From assembly GCA_017308135.1 (NCBI GenBank), contig JAFKFM010000007.1, positions 700,001 through 764,000 of the forward strand: 64,000 nt of DNA, read 5' to 3'. The notes beneath the pieces were generated by a model. It was given only the letters and a program-made list of their open reading frames with translations, did not search any database and had not been told where the DNA came from. The DNA comes from Alphaproteobacteria bacterium. Its GTDB lineage: Bacteria > Pseudomonadota > Alphaproteobacteria > CACIAM-22H2. Positions 17,548 to 27,027 of the stretch are shown piece after piece. The translations under genes and the position numbers were made by a program. The stretch's first letter is position 1. Each line of letters begins with the position of its first letter.

Positions 17548-19007
17548 ACCTCGCCGCCCATCTGCTGCGTAACGCCAAGCGCGATCCGGCCGGTCCCGCT
17601 TTGGGGCGCGGCGATGCGGTCGTCGCCGATTGGGCTGGCATGGCCGCCCAAGTCGCCCAGCTGGCGGGCGGATTGCGCGGACTGGGATACGCAGCTGGAA
17701 CGCGCATCGCCATTGTCGCCGCGAATTCGACCGATTATGCGGTGGCGATCTACGCGATCTGGTGGGCGGGCTATGCGGCCGTACCGGTCAACGTGAAGCT
17801 CCACCCCAAGGAGCTCGCTTATTGCCTCGACCATTCGCAAGCGGCGCTGGTCTTCCATTCGCGCGACATGGGCGAGAACGTCGCCGCGAGCGGCAGTTCG
17901 GCGCGCATGGTCGAGATCGGCGGGGCGGATTGGCGCAAGCTCTTCGCCGATCCGATCGATCTCGCGCCTGCCGAACCCGACGATCTGCTGTGGCTGTTCT
18001 ACACCAGCGGCACGACCGGGCGGCCCAAGGGTGCCATGATCACCCATCGCAACGCGCTGGCGGTGGCGACGAGCTATTACGCCGATATCGATCCGCCGGA
18101 AGCGGGCGGCTGCTTGCTGCACGCGGCCCCGATGTCGCACGGTTCGGGGCTTTATATGTTCCCGACGCTCGCGATCGGTGCGACGCAAGTGGTGCCGGAA
18201 AGCGGCGGCTTCGATCCCGCCGAAATCCAGGCGCTGTGGAAGCGCTGGCATAAGGTCACGATGTTCGCGGCCCCGACGATGGTGAAGCGCTTGGTCGAGC
18301 ATCCGGGGATCGAGCCCGGCAATCTGCGCGTCATCGTCTATGGCGGCGGGCCGATGTATGTCGCCGACCTCAAAGCCGCGATCGGCAAACTCGGCTATCG
18401 CTTCGCCCAGCTTTACGGCCAAGGCGAAAGCCCGATGTGCATCACCGGGATGACGCGCGCCGCGATCGAAGCCGCGCACAAGGCGGGCGACGACGCGATC
18501 CTGGGCTCGGTCGGCACGGCACAAACGGTCGTCGAGGTGCGCACGGCCGAAGACGGCGAAGTGCTGGTGCGTGGGGACAGCGTGATGAAAGGCTATTGGC
18601 GCGACGAAGCCGCCACGGCCAAGGCGCTGAAGGATGGCTGGCTGCACACCGGCGATGTCGGCGAATTCGACGCGCGCGGCTATCTCACGCTCAAAGATCG
18701 CTCCAAGGATCTGATCATCTCGGGCGGATCGAATATCTATCCGCGCGAGGTGGAGGAAGTGTTGCAACGCCATCCGGGCGTGGCGGAGGTCTCGGTCGTC
18801 GGGGCCGCTGATCCCGAATGGGGCGAAAGCGTCGTCGCCTTCGTCGTGCGGCGCGACGACAGCGTCACGCAAGCAGCGCTCGACGCGCTGTGCCTCGACA
18901 ACATCGCGCGCTTCAAGCGCCCGAAACGTTATATCTTCGTCGACGCGCTGCCGAAAAACGCCTACGGCAAAATACTAAAAACGGAACTGCGCCAACGCCT
19001 TTCATAA
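17544..19007 (+). CDS. AMP-forming acyl-CoA synthetase
   Basis: 487 residues of the ANL adenylating superfamily. Seen: the phosphate-binding loop YTSGTTGRPKGAMITHRN near residue 153, GGGPM and the YGQGESP adenine-site motif, LHTGDVGEFDARGYLTLKDRSKD (the hinge) and the catalytic lysine in AYGKILKTELR at the C-terminus. It activates a carboxylic acid to an acyl-CoA via the acyl-adenylate. The compact size fits medium- or long-chain fatty, aryl or terpenoid acids. It lies in an operon with the SDR gene 12 bases downstream. The start at 17544 overlaps the small membrane gene. Confidence 0.92.
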   Translation: MNLAAHLLRNAKRDPAGPALGRGDAVVADWAGMAAQVAQLAGGLRGLGYAAGTRIAIVAANSTDYAVAIYAIWWAGYAAVPVNVKLHPKELAYCLDHSQAALVFHSRDMGENVAASGSSARMVEIGGADWRKLFADPIDLAPAEPDDLLWLFYTSGTTGRPKGAMITHRNALAVATSYYADIDPPEAGGCLLHAAPMSHGSGLYMFPTLAIGATQVVPESGGFDPAEIQALWKRWHKVTMFAAPTMVKRLVEHPGIEPGNLRVIVYGGGPMYVADLKAAIGKLGYRFAQLYGQGESPMCITGMTRAAIEAAHKAGDDAILGSVGTAQTVVEVRTAEDGEVLVRGDSVMKGYWRDEAATAKALKDGWLHTGDVGEFDARGYLTLKDRSKDLIISGGSNIYPREVEEVLQRHPGVAEVSVVGAADPEWGESVVAFVVRRDDSVTQAALDALCLDNIARFKRPKRYIFVDALPKNAYGKILKTELRQRLS

Positions 19008-19019
19008 CGGGGAGGAGAC

Positions 19020-19832
19020 ATGGGCCGGCTGACGGGCAAGACCGCGATCGTGACGGGGGCGGGTTCGTCCGGTCCCGGCTGGGGCAACGGGAAGGCTGTT
19101 GCCGTGCTTTATGCGCGCGAAGGCGCCAAGGTCGCCTGCGTCGACATGAACCGCGCGGCGGCCGAGGAAACCGCCGCGATCATCCGCGACGAAGGCGGCG
19201 AATCGCAGGTGTTCGCCGCGGATGTCAGCGCCAAGCGCGATGTCGATACGTTGGTGGGCGAATGCCTCGCGCGTTGGGGGCGCATCGACATTCTGCACAA
19301 CAATGTCGGCATCGTGACCAAAGGCGGGCCGGTCGAGCTCGACGAAGCGGATTGGGACCGCGTCGTGCGGATCAATCTCAAAAGCATGTTTTTGACCTGC
19401 AAGACCGTGCTGCCCGCGATGGTCCGGCAGTTCGAAGCGACCGGGAAGGGCGGGGCGATCGTCAACATCGCGTCGATCGCGGGCATTCGCTATTTGGGCG
19501 TGCCCTATATCGCCTACAGCACTACGAAGGGCGCCATCATCCCCTTCACCCAAGCGGTGGCGCTGGAATACGCCGCGCGCGGGGTGCGCGCCAATTGCGT
19601 GCTGCCCGGCTTGATGAACACGCCGATGATCGTCGAGCCGTTGAAGGGCGCCTATGGCGACGGCTCGGTCGAATCGATGATCGAGGCGCGCAACCGCCTA
19701 TGCCCGACGGGCAAGATGGGCGACGCGTGGGATGTCGCCTACGCGTCGCTGTTCCTGGCGTCGGACGAAGCCAAATACGTGACCGGCGTGGCACTGCCGG
19801 TCGATGGCGGGGTCACGTTGAAGATTTCATGA
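19020..19832 (+). CDS. Short-chain dehydrogenase/reductase
   Basis: 270 residues, a classical SDR. Seen: the cofactor loop TGAGSSGPGWGNGKA near residue 12 (longer than the usual TGxxxGIG), DMN at the end of beta-2 (acidic residue favouring NAD(H)), NNVGI in place of NNAG, and the catalytic Ser-Tyr-Lys in NIASIAG...YIAYSTTKG. The C-terminus DGGVTLKIS is typical. A strong GGGGAGGAG ribosome-binding site precedes the ATG. It follows the acyl-CoA synthetase, so it may act on the acyl-CoA or its acid precursor. Its last 20 bases overlap the converging AbrB-like gene. Confidence 0.92.
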   Translation: MGRLTGKTAIVTGAGSSGPGWGNGKAVAVLYAREGAKVACVDMNRAAAEETAAIIRDEGGESQVFAADVSAKRDVDTLVGECLARWGRIDILHNNVGIVTKGGPVELDEADWDRVVRINLKSMFLTCKTVLPAMVRQFEATGKGGAIVNIASIAGIRYLGVPYIAYSTTKGAIIPFTQAVALEYAARGVRANCVLPGLMNTPMIVEPLKGAYGDGSVESMIEARNRLCPTGKMGDAWDVAYASLFLASDEAKYVTGVALPVDGGVTLKIS

Positions 19833-20859
19833 ATCCGCGCCGGAATATCAAAGGCGCGAGCGTGATGATGAAAATGATGCGGAACAGGTGATGTGCGGCC
19901 ACCAGCGCCGCGTCGACCGACAACGCCAGCGCCACGAGGCTCATTTCCGCGAAGCCGCCGGGCGCGTAGGCGAGCACGAGCGCTTCGAAGCTTTCCGGCG
20001 TCACGCGCGCCATCACGGCGGCGAACAGAATCGCCAAGCCCAGCATGATCATCGTCACGACGAAGCCATGGCTCGCATGGCGCGCGATGACGGAAAGTTT
20101 GGAGCCCGCGAAACGCTGGCCGATCGCGCAACCCAGAACGATCTGCGCGGCGGCGACGATCTCGTAAGGCGGCTGGGCTTCGCTGAACCCGCCGATATGC
20201 ACGGCCATCGATACGGCCATCGGCCCCAGCATCGTGCCCGCCGGCAGGCGAAACTTGATGCCGATATAGGCGCCCACGACGGCGCAGGCGGCGAGGATGC
20301 CGTAATCGCGCAACGCGACTTCCAGAATGCCGATCGTCGCTTTGGCGGGCAGCGGCCCGACCAAGCCTTCCAAGCGGAACCAAATCGGCACGATCAGCAC
20401 CGTCGCCATGACGCGCACGGTATGGATCAGCGACAACACGCGCGGATCGGCGCCGTATTGGCTGCCGACCAGCGTCATCTCGGCGAGGCCGCCAGGCGTC
20501 GCGCCGAAAAACGCGGTCGTCTTGTCGTGCTTGGCGACGCGGCGCAGATAGACATAGGCGACACCGCCCGCGACGAAGACCCAAACGACCAGCGCCGCGA
20601 GCGTGTAGACCCATTCCCCCATGCGGCCGAGCACGGCGGGCGTGAAGCCGGAGCCGAGCAGCACGCCCAGGATGGTGACGAAGCCGTTGCGCAATTGGCG
20701 CGGCATCGCGACCTTGACGCCGGACATGGCGGCGATGGTCGTGAAACACATCGCGCCCAGCATCCAGGGTAGCGGCACGGTCAGATATTTGAAGAAGGCG
20801 CCGCCGATCGTGCCCAGAACGACCGCCAGGCCGATCGCGCGGAAGTCGAATTTCCCCAT
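19813..20859 (-). CDS. AbrB family membrane protein (putative ammonia monooxygenase-like regulator)
   Basis: 348 residues, about ten membrane spans in two homologous halves. Each half carries an APGG/TPGG-AEM motif: FFGATPGGLAEMTLVGSQYG in the first and LAYAPGGFAEMSLVALAL in the second, the hallmark of the AbrB integral-membrane family (unrelated to the DNA-binding AbrB). The function is uncertain; transport is likely. The start (TGATG) overlaps the stop of the upstream aspartoacylase-like gene by one base, so it is the last gene of a four-gene leftward operon with argE, the HAD gene and the M14 gene. Confidence 0.85.
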   Translation of the reverse strand: MGKFDFRAIGLAVVLGTIGGAFFKYLTVPLPWMLGAMCFTTIAAMSGVKVAMPRQLRNGFVTILGVLLGSGFTPAVLGRMGEWVYTLAALVVWVFVAGGVAYVYLRRVAKHDKTTAFFGATPGGLAEMTLVGSQYGADPRVLSLIHTVRVMATVLIVPIWFRLEGLVGPLPAKATIGILEVALRDYGILAACAVVGAYIGIKFRLPAGTMLGPMAVSMAVHIGGFSEAQPPYEIVAAAQIVLGCAIGQRFAGSKLSVIARHASHGFVVTMIMLGLAILFAAVMARVTPESFEALVLAYAPGGFAEMSLVALALSVDAALVAAHHLFRIIFIITLAPLIFRRGFMKSST

Positions 20860-21830
20860 CAGCCGACGTAGCGGCCGAGACGCACCGCCGTTTGGCCCTT
20901 GCCCAAACGTTTCGACGGCATGATCAGCACGCAATTGTCGTAGGGTGTGAGAACCTTCTCGCGGCCGTCCGTCGCCAGCAATGTGCCCGCCTTCGGGATG
21001 GTTTCGAGGCCGATATAGGGATGCGCGAAAGCGAAATCGTCGCTGCGGATCGTCACGGCTTGCGTGACTTCGACGATCTTCTGCGGCTTGGGTGCGGGCG
21101 CCAAGTGCGGCGCGATCCAATCGCGCGACACCGCACCGGTCGCGAGCAGAAAGCGCAACGCCGTTTCCTTGGCGACGTCGCCGGATTTCTTTTCCCAATG
21201 CTGGCCGCATTCGACCAGCAGCGCGTTGCGGGGGGAAGCGGGATCGCCGAAGCCGGCATAGTCGCGCAGACGCTTGCCCGCCGCATGGCCCGCATCGGCG
21301 ACGACGAATTCGGGCACGGACACGTCGCGTGCGAATTGCTTGCCCTTGTCGAGCGGGCCGCACAGCATCAGCGGCGGCGTGGCGTGCTGCATCGAATGGA
21401 TGTCGAGCAGCAGATCGACCGTGTCGATGAACGGCCTTATGGCGCGCGCGCGCGCGAGTTCCGCCGAGCGGCGCGGCCCGTCGAGCGTTTCCTCGTTCCA
21501 CAGGCGGTTGAAATCCTCGTCCACAAAGCGCGAGGCTTGCGGGTTTTTCGGATCGAACGAGAGATACGCGCCGATATTGCAGAACAAGAACGACAGCTTG
21601 CCGCGCTGGGGCCGGACACCTTCGCGCATCAGCCAATCGGCGGCGATGGCGCCGCAAAGCTCGTTGCCGTGCACGAGGGCGCTGACGCACACATGCGGGC
21701 CCGCCTTGCCGGAATCGAATGTGGTCGCGTAGTCGACGCCCGTATTGCCCTTGGCGTAGGCCGAGATGTCCGGCGGGGTCAGTTCGATCGGATAGTTGCT
21801 CTCGTCGGTCAAGGCACGGGTTCCCTTCAC
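20859..21830 (-). CDS. Succinylglutamate desuccinylase/aspartoacylase family zinc hydrolase (M14)
   Basis: 323 residues from a GTG start at 21830 that overlaps the HAD gene's TGA (GTGA). Zinc-site motifs of the family are present: ALVHGNELCG (HxxE, His54 and Glu57), FVDEDFNRLWN (the DxN(R) segment) and LLLDIHSMQ. A C-terminal beta domain follows (residues about 235-323). These enzymes hydrolyse N-acyl amino acids such as N-acetylaspartate or N-succinylglutamate. The upstream part of the open frame is an antisense-like shadow of the HAD gene and is not part of this protein. Confidence 0.88.
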   Translation of the reverse strand: MKGTRALTDESNYPIELTPPDISAYAKGNTGVDYATTFDSGKAGPHVCVSALVHGNELCGAIAADWLMREGVRPQRGKLSFLFCNIGAYLSFDPKNPQASRFVDEDFNRLWNEETLDGPRRSAELARARAIRPFIDTVDLLLDIHSMQHATPPLMLCGPLDKGKQFARDVSVPEFVVADAGHAAGKRLRDYAGFGDPASPRNALLVECGQHWEKKSGDVAKETALRFLLATGAVSRDWIAPHLAPAPKPQKIVEVTQAVTIRSDDFAFAHPYIGLETIPKAGTLLATDGREKVLTPYDNCVLIMPSKRLGKGQTAVRLGRYVG

Positions 21831-22432
21831 AGCAATCCGAACGCCTTGAGATCGGCTTCGAGTTTCGCGGGCGATTGGAAATGCACGGCGTGCATGCCCA
21901 CCGCCTTGGCGCCCGCGACGTTCTTGGGCGAGTCGTCGATGAACAGGCATTGTTCGGCGGGTGCGCCGATATGCTTCAGCATCGTGCGATAGATCGCGGG
22001 ATCGGGCTTGATCAATTTCTCGTCGCCCGACACCACGATATGGCGGAAGCGTTCCATGAACGCGAAGCGCCAGCGCGAACGCGGGAAGGTCTCGCCCGAC
22101 CAGTTGGTCAAGCCGTAGAGCGGCACGTTCTTGGCGTGCAACCGTTCGAGCAGATCGACCGTGCCTTGAACGGCGCCGCCGACCGCGACTTCGTGGCCCG
22201 CGTAATAGGCGCGGATCAAATGCGCCTTGTCGGGGAAACGCGCGATCAATTCCGCTTCGGCGTCCGCAATGCTGCGGCCCGCGTCCTGCTTCACGTTCCA
22301 TTCGGGCGTGCAAACGGTCGCGAGGAAATCCTCGATCGCCGCCATGTCGGGCAGCAGATGTTGATAGACGCGGCGCGGGTCCCAATCGACCAGCACGCCG
22401 CCGAAATCGAAGACGACAATGGAGGGGTTCAT
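21827..22432 (-). CDS. HAD family hydrolase (2-haloacid dehalogenase/YihX-like)
   Basis: 201 residues from the ATG at 22432. HAD motifs: I VVFDFGGVLVDWDP (nucleophile Asp with GG variant), II YGLTNWSG, III KPDPAIYRTML (Lys) and IV CLFIDDSPKNV (acidic pair). The FGGVLVDWD form is common in YihX-like sugar-phosphate phosphatases and in uncharacterised HADs. The start overlaps the argE-like stop (ATGA). Substrate unknown; position in an amino-acid deacylase operon suggests a phosphorylated metabolite or a house-cleaning role. Confidence 0.9.
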   Translation of the reverse strand: MNPSIVVFDFGGVLVDWDPRRVYQHLLPDMAAIEDFLATVCTPEWNVKQDAGRSIADAEAELIARFPDKAHLIRAYYAGHEVAVGGAVQGTVDLLERLHAKNVPLYGLTNWSGETFPRSRWRFAFMERFRHIVVSGDEKLIKPDPAIYRTMLKHIGAPAEQCLFIDDSPKNVAGAKAVGMHAVHFQSPAKLEADLKAFGLL

Positions 22433-23616
22433 GCTGCTTTCGCTTCCAAACGTTCGACCATGCGGCGCAGGAATTGTTCGCACAACGCGATCTGTTCCAG
22501 CGCCACGAATTCATCGGGTTTATGGGCCTGGTCGATATCGCCGGGCCCGCAAATGACAGTGGGGATGCCGGCGGCTTCGAACAAGCCGGCCTCGGTGCCG
22601 AAGGCGACCTTGCCGGTCGCGTTGCCGCCCGAAGCCGCTTTGGCGACCTGCGTCACCGTCGCGTCTTCGTCGCCCTTCAAGCCGGGGAAGGCGGAAATCT
22701 GTTCGAAACGCACGCCGGTATCGGCGTGGATCGCCTTCATCTTCGGCTCGATCTCCTTGCGCACCCAGGCTTCCAGTTCGGCGAACAGAACCTTGGGATC
22801 GTGCACGGGCAGATGGCGGAATTCGAAATCGAAGCTGCAATCCTTCGGCACGATATTGAGCGCGGTGCCGCCGCGGATCACGCCGGTATGCGCGGTCGTG
22901 TGCGGAATGTCGAACTCGTCGTCGAACGGGCCGTCGGCCGCGAATTTCTCGTTCATGCGCGCGATGTAATCGACGATGCGCGCCGCGTATTGCACGGCGT
23001 TGACGCCGCGCGGGGCGAGCGAGGAATGGCATTCGAAGCCGCGCACATGGCCGCGGAATGAGAGCTTCCCCTTATGCGCGCGGATCACCTTCATGCTGGT
23101 GGGCTCGCCCACCACGCAGCCGACGGGCGACAGGCCGCGCTGCTTGATATCGGCGATGAGGCGGCGCACGCCGATGCAGCCCACTTCCTCGTCGTAGGAA
23201 AAGGCGAAATGGATCGGCGTCTTCAGCTTCGCCTTCTGGAATTCGGGCGCGAGCGACAGGCACACCGCGACGAAGCTTTTCATGTCGGTCGTGCCGCGCC
23301 CGTAGACGCGCCCGTCCTTCACGATCGGCTTGAACGGCTCGACCGTCCATTCCTGGCCGTCGATCGGCACGACGTCGGTATGGCCCGACAGCACGAGGCC
23401 GGGCTTGTCGGCCGGACCGATCGTCGCCCACAGATTGGCCTTTTTGCCGGTCTCGTCGAACACGAGATGCGAGTCGATGCCGAGTTTGCCGAGATAACCG
23501 CGCACCCAATCGATCAAGGCTAGATTGCTGTCGCGGCTGGTTGTGTCGAAGGAAACGAGCGTTTTGACGAGATCGAGGGCTTCCGGACTGGGGTCGCGAC
23601 TCATGAAAAGGGGCAT
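22429..23616 (-). CDS. argE: Acetylornithine deacetylase-like M20 peptidase
   Basis: 395 residues of the M20A family, closest in pattern to ArgE (N-acetylornithine deacetylase). Metal-site motifs: SGHTDVVPIDGQEW (His, then the conserved Asp), RGTTDMKSFVA (bridging Asp), DEEVGCIGVR (catalytic Glu) and GEPTSMKVI. The lid dimerisation domain holds HVRGFECHSSLAPRGVNAV, and the C-terminal CGPGDIDQAHKPDEF carries the last ligand. It cleaves the acetyl group from N-acetyl amino acids. First gene of a leftward operon, divergent from the M81 peptidase. Since no other arginine genes are near, it may serve catabolism rather than arginine synthesis. Confidence 0.88.
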   Translation of the reverse strand: MPLFMSRDPSPEALDLVKTLVSFDTTSRDSNLALIDWVRGYLGKLGIDSHLVFDETGKKANLWATIGPADKPGLVLSGHTDVVPIDGQEWTVEPFKPIVKDGRVYGRGTTDMKSFVAVCLSLAPEFQKAKLKTPIHFAFSYDEEVGCIGVRRLIADIKQRGLSPVGCVVGEPTSMKVIRAHKGKLSFRGHVRGFECHSSLAPRGVNAVQYAARIVDYIARMNEKFAADGPFDDEFDIPHTTAHTGVIRGGTALNIVPKDCSFDFEFRHLPVHDPKVLFAELEAWVRKEIEPKMKAIHADTGVRFEQISAFPGLKGDEDATVTQVAKAASGGNATGKVAFGTEAGLFEAAGIPTVICGPGDIDQAHKPDEFVALEQIALCEQFLRRMVERLEAKAA

Positions 23617-23705
23617 CCGTCGTGCGGGTTGCGAAGTTGCGGGCGAGTATGCCCAAACTGCGCCGTGGGCACAAATTCACGTCGCGCAATTCAGGACAGC
23701 GAAAA

Positions 23706-25247
23706 ATGGGCACGGAAAAATCGGCACGGCGCATCGCGTTGATCGGCTTCCATCTGGAAAGCAACGCCTTCGCCCCGCCGACGACGCCGGAGGATTTTCG
23801 CCGCCTGTGCTATCTGGAAGGCGAGGCGCTGGCGATCGAGGCGCGCAAGGCGACGCCGTCCTGCCCGCTCGAATTCCCCGGCTTTTTCCGCGAAATGGAT
23901 CGCCTGTCGCCGGGCTGGGTGCCCGTGCCGATTTTCTGTGCGGCGGCCGAGCCGGGCGGGCCGATCGAGCAGGAATTCTTCGACGCCTGCCTCGCCAAGA
24001 TCGACGGCATGCTGCGCCAAGCGGGGCCGGTCGACGCCGTCTATATCAGCAATCATGGCGCGATGACCGCGACCGAGACTTTCGATCCCGATGGCGAGCT
24101 TTATCAGACCGTGCGCCGTTGCGTCGGCCCCGTACCCGTGGTCGCTTCGGTCGATCTACATGCCGCGATTTCGGACGCGATGATCGATGCGGTCGATGCG
24201 TTCGTTTCGTATCGCACCAATCCGCATGTCGATCAGCGCGAGCGCGGCGCGGAGTGCGCGCGCCATCTCGCCGAGTTGATGGCAGGCGGCAAAAGCCATC
24301 TCGCTTTCGTGCGACTGCCGCTCACGCCCGCCTCGGTCACGCTGCTGACGGCAAGCGGCCCTTATGCCGATCTGATGAACGAAGCCGAAGCGATCATGGC
24401 GCGGGACGATCGCTTGATGAATCTCTCCGTCGTCGGCGGCTTCGTCTTCGGCGACACGCCCAAGAACGGCGTGGCGTTCGTCGCTACGTCGCGCGACAGC
24501 ACGGCGCATGCGTTCGAAGTCGCCGAAAACCTCGCCGCGCGCGGCTGGGCCGATCGCCATCGCTTCGTGAAGAAGCTCACGCCGATCTCACAAGCGCTGG
24601 AATTGGCGCGCGACGCCGCGTCGGGCAAAACGGCGCCGGTGATTTTCTCCGATGCCGGCGACAATCCCGGCGGCGGCGGGCGCGGCAATACGACCGAGTT
24701 GCTGCTCGCCTTGCTCGACGCCAAGGCGACGAACGTGCTGCTCGGCAATTTCGTCGATGGCGCCTTGGCTGCCGAAGCGGCCGCGAAAGGGAAGGGCGCC
24801 AAGTTCCGCGCGCGCTTCAACCGCGCGAATGCCGACCAATTCGGCAAGGCCTTCGAGCGCGACGCGACGGTGCTGTCCGTCCATGACGGCAAAGTCGTCG
24901 GGCGGCGCGGGATTTTCGGCGGGCGGCAGCTCGATCTCGGGCCCACCGCCGCGTTGGATTTGGGCGGCGTCACCGTGGTGGTGACGACCGCGCGCAAGCA
25001 ATGCGCCGACCCGGCATTTTTCGAAATGCACGGCCTCGACATCGCCAAGGCGGCCTGCGTTTGCGTCAAGTCGCGCGGCCATTTCCGCGCCGGGTTCGAT
25101 GAATTCTTTCCACCCGAGCGCGTCTACGAAGTCGATACCGGCGGCCTGACCGCGCCGGTGCTGGAACGGATCGCGTTCCGCAATCTGCCGCGCCCGGTTT
25201 ACCCGCTGGACGCGAATACCCAATGGGCGCCGAAAGGGCGGCGCTGA
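23706..25247 (+). CDS. M81 family metallopeptidase (MlrC/microcystinase-like)
   Basis: 513 residues from the ATG at 23706. Seen: RIALIGFHLESNAFAP at the N-terminus, the SNHGAMTATETFDPDGEL motif, ASVDLHAAISDAMID, YRTNPHVDQRERG and the C-terminal-domain signature FSDAGDNPGGGGRGNTTELL. MlrC hydrolyses linearised microcystin peptides; most homologues have unknown small peptide or amide substrates. It precedes the peptide-binding-protein gene, consistent with handling imported peptides. No signal peptide, so cytoplasmic. Upstream in-frame codons to 23622 look non-coding. Confidence 0.9.
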   Translation: MGTEKSARRIALIGFHLESNAFAPPTTPEDFRRLCYLEGEALAIEARKATPSCPLEFPGFFREMDRLSPGWVPVPIFCAAAEPGGPIEQEFFDACLAKIDGMLRQAGPVDAVYISNHGAMTATETFDPDGELYQTVRRCVGPVPVVASVDLHAAISDAMIDAVDAFVSYRTNPHVDQRERGAECARHLAELMAGGKSHLAFVRLPLTPASVTLLTASGPYADLMNEAEAIMARDDRLMNLSVVGGFVFGDTPKNGVAFVATSRDSTAHAFEVAENLAARGWADRHRFVKKLTPISQALELARDAASGKTAPVIFSDAGDNPGGGGRGNTTELLLALLDAKATNVLLGNFVDGALAAEAAAKGKGAKFRARFNRANADQFGKAFERDATVLSVHDGKVVGRRGIFGGRQLDLGPTAALDLGGVTVVVTTARKQCADPAFFEMHGLDIAKAACVCVKSRGHFRAGFDEFFPPERVYEVDTGGLTAPVLERIAFRNLPRPVYPLDANTQWAPKGRR

Positions 25248-25270
25248 ACGCCCGCCGCAATACCCCGACA

Positions 25271-25292
25271 CCGGCGCGGGGTGCCGCGCCGG
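25271..25292. terminator. GC-rich hairpin after the M81 gene, possible terminator
   Basis: A 9-bp perfect stem (CCGGCGCGG / CCGCGCCGG) with loop GGTG, 23 bases after the M81 stop and in the 180-base gap before the binding-protein gene. There is no T-run after it, so termination would be weak or Rho-assisted. The rest of the gap shows only the ribosome-binding site GGGAAGGA near 25411 and no clear promoter boxes. Confidence 0.4.
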
Positions 25293-25427
25293 CTCGCGAA
25301 ATACGCGGGGGGCTTGCCAGAAAGGGCCGGTTTCTGCGAACGTCCGGTGCTGAACACAGATGCATGCGCCGCCGATGGCCGGTTAGGGTCAGGAATGCGA
25401 CGCCCCCAACGGGAAGGATTTTCGGAA

Positions 25428-27017
25428 ATGCACGTTAAAGTATCCCGCCTCGCGCGCTTCGCGGCCCTTGCGGTCGTGGCGTTGCCGCTCGTCGCCGGCG
25501 CGGCGCGTGCGCAGGACCTGACGATGGGCCTGGGCGGCAACATCACCTCGATGGATCCGCATTTCCATAATCTGGCGCCGAATAACGGCATCGCCGTCCA
25601 TCTGTTCGATCGTCTCGTCCATCAGGACGAACAGCAACGTTTGATCCCGGGCCTCGCCGAATCCTGGAAGCCGATCGACGACACGACCTGGGAATTCAAA
25701 CTGCGCCGCGGCGTGAAGTTCCACGACGGTTCGGATTTCGACGCGGCCGACGTGGTCGCGACGATCAAGCGCGTGCCGTGGGTGCCGAACTCGCCGTCGT
25801 CCTTCTCGATCGCGACTCGCCCGATCACCGAAACGATCGTCGTCGATCCCTACACGATCCGTTTCAAGACGGCGCGCCCCTATCCGCTGCTGCCGACGGA
25901 CCTTTCGATCGTCAACATCGTCAGCCGCAAGGCGGTCGAAGCGCCGACGGCGGAGTTCAATTCCGGCAAGTCGGCGGTCGGCACGGGCCCGTTCAAATTC
26001 GTCGAGTTCGTGCCGGGCGACCGCGTCGTCCTGCAACGCAACGACGCCTATTGGGGCCCGAAGTCGCATTGGGCGAAGGTGACGGTGCGCATCATCACCA
26101 ACCCGTCGGCGCGCACGGCCGCGTTGCTGTCGGGCGACGTGCAGGTCATCGACCAGGTGCCGACGCAAGATCTGGCGCGCGTGCGCGCCAACGCGCAGAC
26201 CGCCGTCGCCAAGACGGGGTCGAACCGCCTGATCTATCTCCATCTCGACCAGAACCGCGACCAGACGCCGTTCGCCACGGATAAGCAGGGCGCGGTGCTG
26301 CCCAACAATCCGCTGAAGAACAAGCGCGTGCGTCAGGCGCTGTCCAAGGCGATCAACCGCGAAGCGATCGCGCAGCGTTTGTTCGACGGCGAAGCCATTC
26401 CCGCCGGCAGCTTGCTGCCGCCGGGCTTCTTCGGGGCGCCGCAGAACCAGAAGGCCGAAGCCTTCGATCTCGAAGGTGCGCGCAAATTGCTGGCCGAGGC
26501 GGGCTATCCCAACGGCTTCGGTTTGACGATCCACGGCCCCAACGACCGTTACCCGGAGGACGAGAAGGTTCTCCAGGCGATCGGTCCGATGTTCAGCCGC
26601 ATCGGCATCGACACGCGCGTCTTGACCCAGCCTTGGGCGACGTTCTCCTCGCAAGCCTCGGCGCCCAATTATTCGTTCTCGGTCATGCTGGTCGGCTGGG
26701 GTGCGGGGACGGGCGAAATGTCCAATCCGCTGCGCTCGCTGCTCGCGACGGTCAATCCGCAGACCGGCTATGGCCCGTCCAATCGCGGCCGCTACTCGAA
26801 CCCGCAGATGGACGAGGTGCTGACCAAGGCGCTCTCGACCGTCGACGATCCCGCGCGCGCCAAGCTGCTCGCCGAGGCCGCCGATATCGGCGTGGGCGAC
26901 GTGGGCCTGATCCCGCTTTATTACCAGGTGAACCTGTGGGGCCATCGCCGCAACGTGGCTTATGCGCCGCGCGCGGACGAGTACACGCTCGCCCATATGG
27001 TTCGCCCCGCGAACTAA
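25428..27017 (+). CDS. Peptide ABC transporter substrate-binding protein (first paralogue)
   Basis: 529 residues from the ATG at 25428. A signal peptide is clear (RLARFAALAVVALPLVAGAARAQ, cleavage after about residue 29), then the SBP family 5 pattern: ITSMDPHFHN, GLAESWKPIDDTTWEFKLRRG, VKFHDGSDFDAADVVATIKR, GTGPFKF and ALSKAINREAI. No lipobox cysteine, so periplasmic and soluble. It binds oligopeptides, dipeptides or similar solutes for the DppBCDF-type transporter downstream. A near-copy lies at 28055-29632, roughly two thirds identical by eye. GGGAAGGA serves as ribosome-binding site. Confidence 0.94.
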   Translation: MHVKVSRLARFAALAVVALPLVAGAARAQDLTMGLGGNITSMDPHFHNLAPNNGIAVHLFDRLVHQDEQQRLIPGLAESWKPIDDTTWEFKLRRGVKFHDGSDFDAADVVATIKRVPWVPNSPSSFSIATRPITETIVVDPYTIRFKTARPYPLLPTDLSIVNIVSRKAVEAPTAEFNSGKSAVGTGPFKFVEFVPGDRVVLQRNDAYWGPKSHWAKVTVRIITNPSARTAALLSGDVQVIDQVPTQDLARVRANAQTAVAKTGSNRLIYLHLDQNRDQTPFATDKQGAVLPNNPLKNKRVRQALSKAINREAIAQRLFDGEAIPAGSLLPPGFFGAPQNQKAEAFDLEGARKLLAEAGYPNGFGLTIHGPNDRYPEDEKVLQAIGPMFSRIGIDTRVLTQPWATFSSQASAPNYSFSVMLVGWGAGTGEMSNPLRSLLATVNPQTGYGPSNRGRYSNPQMDEVLTKALSTVDDPARAKLLAEAADIGVGDVGLIPLYYQVNLWGHRRNVAYAPRADEYTLAHMVRPAN

Positions 27018-27027
27018 GGGAGTCGCG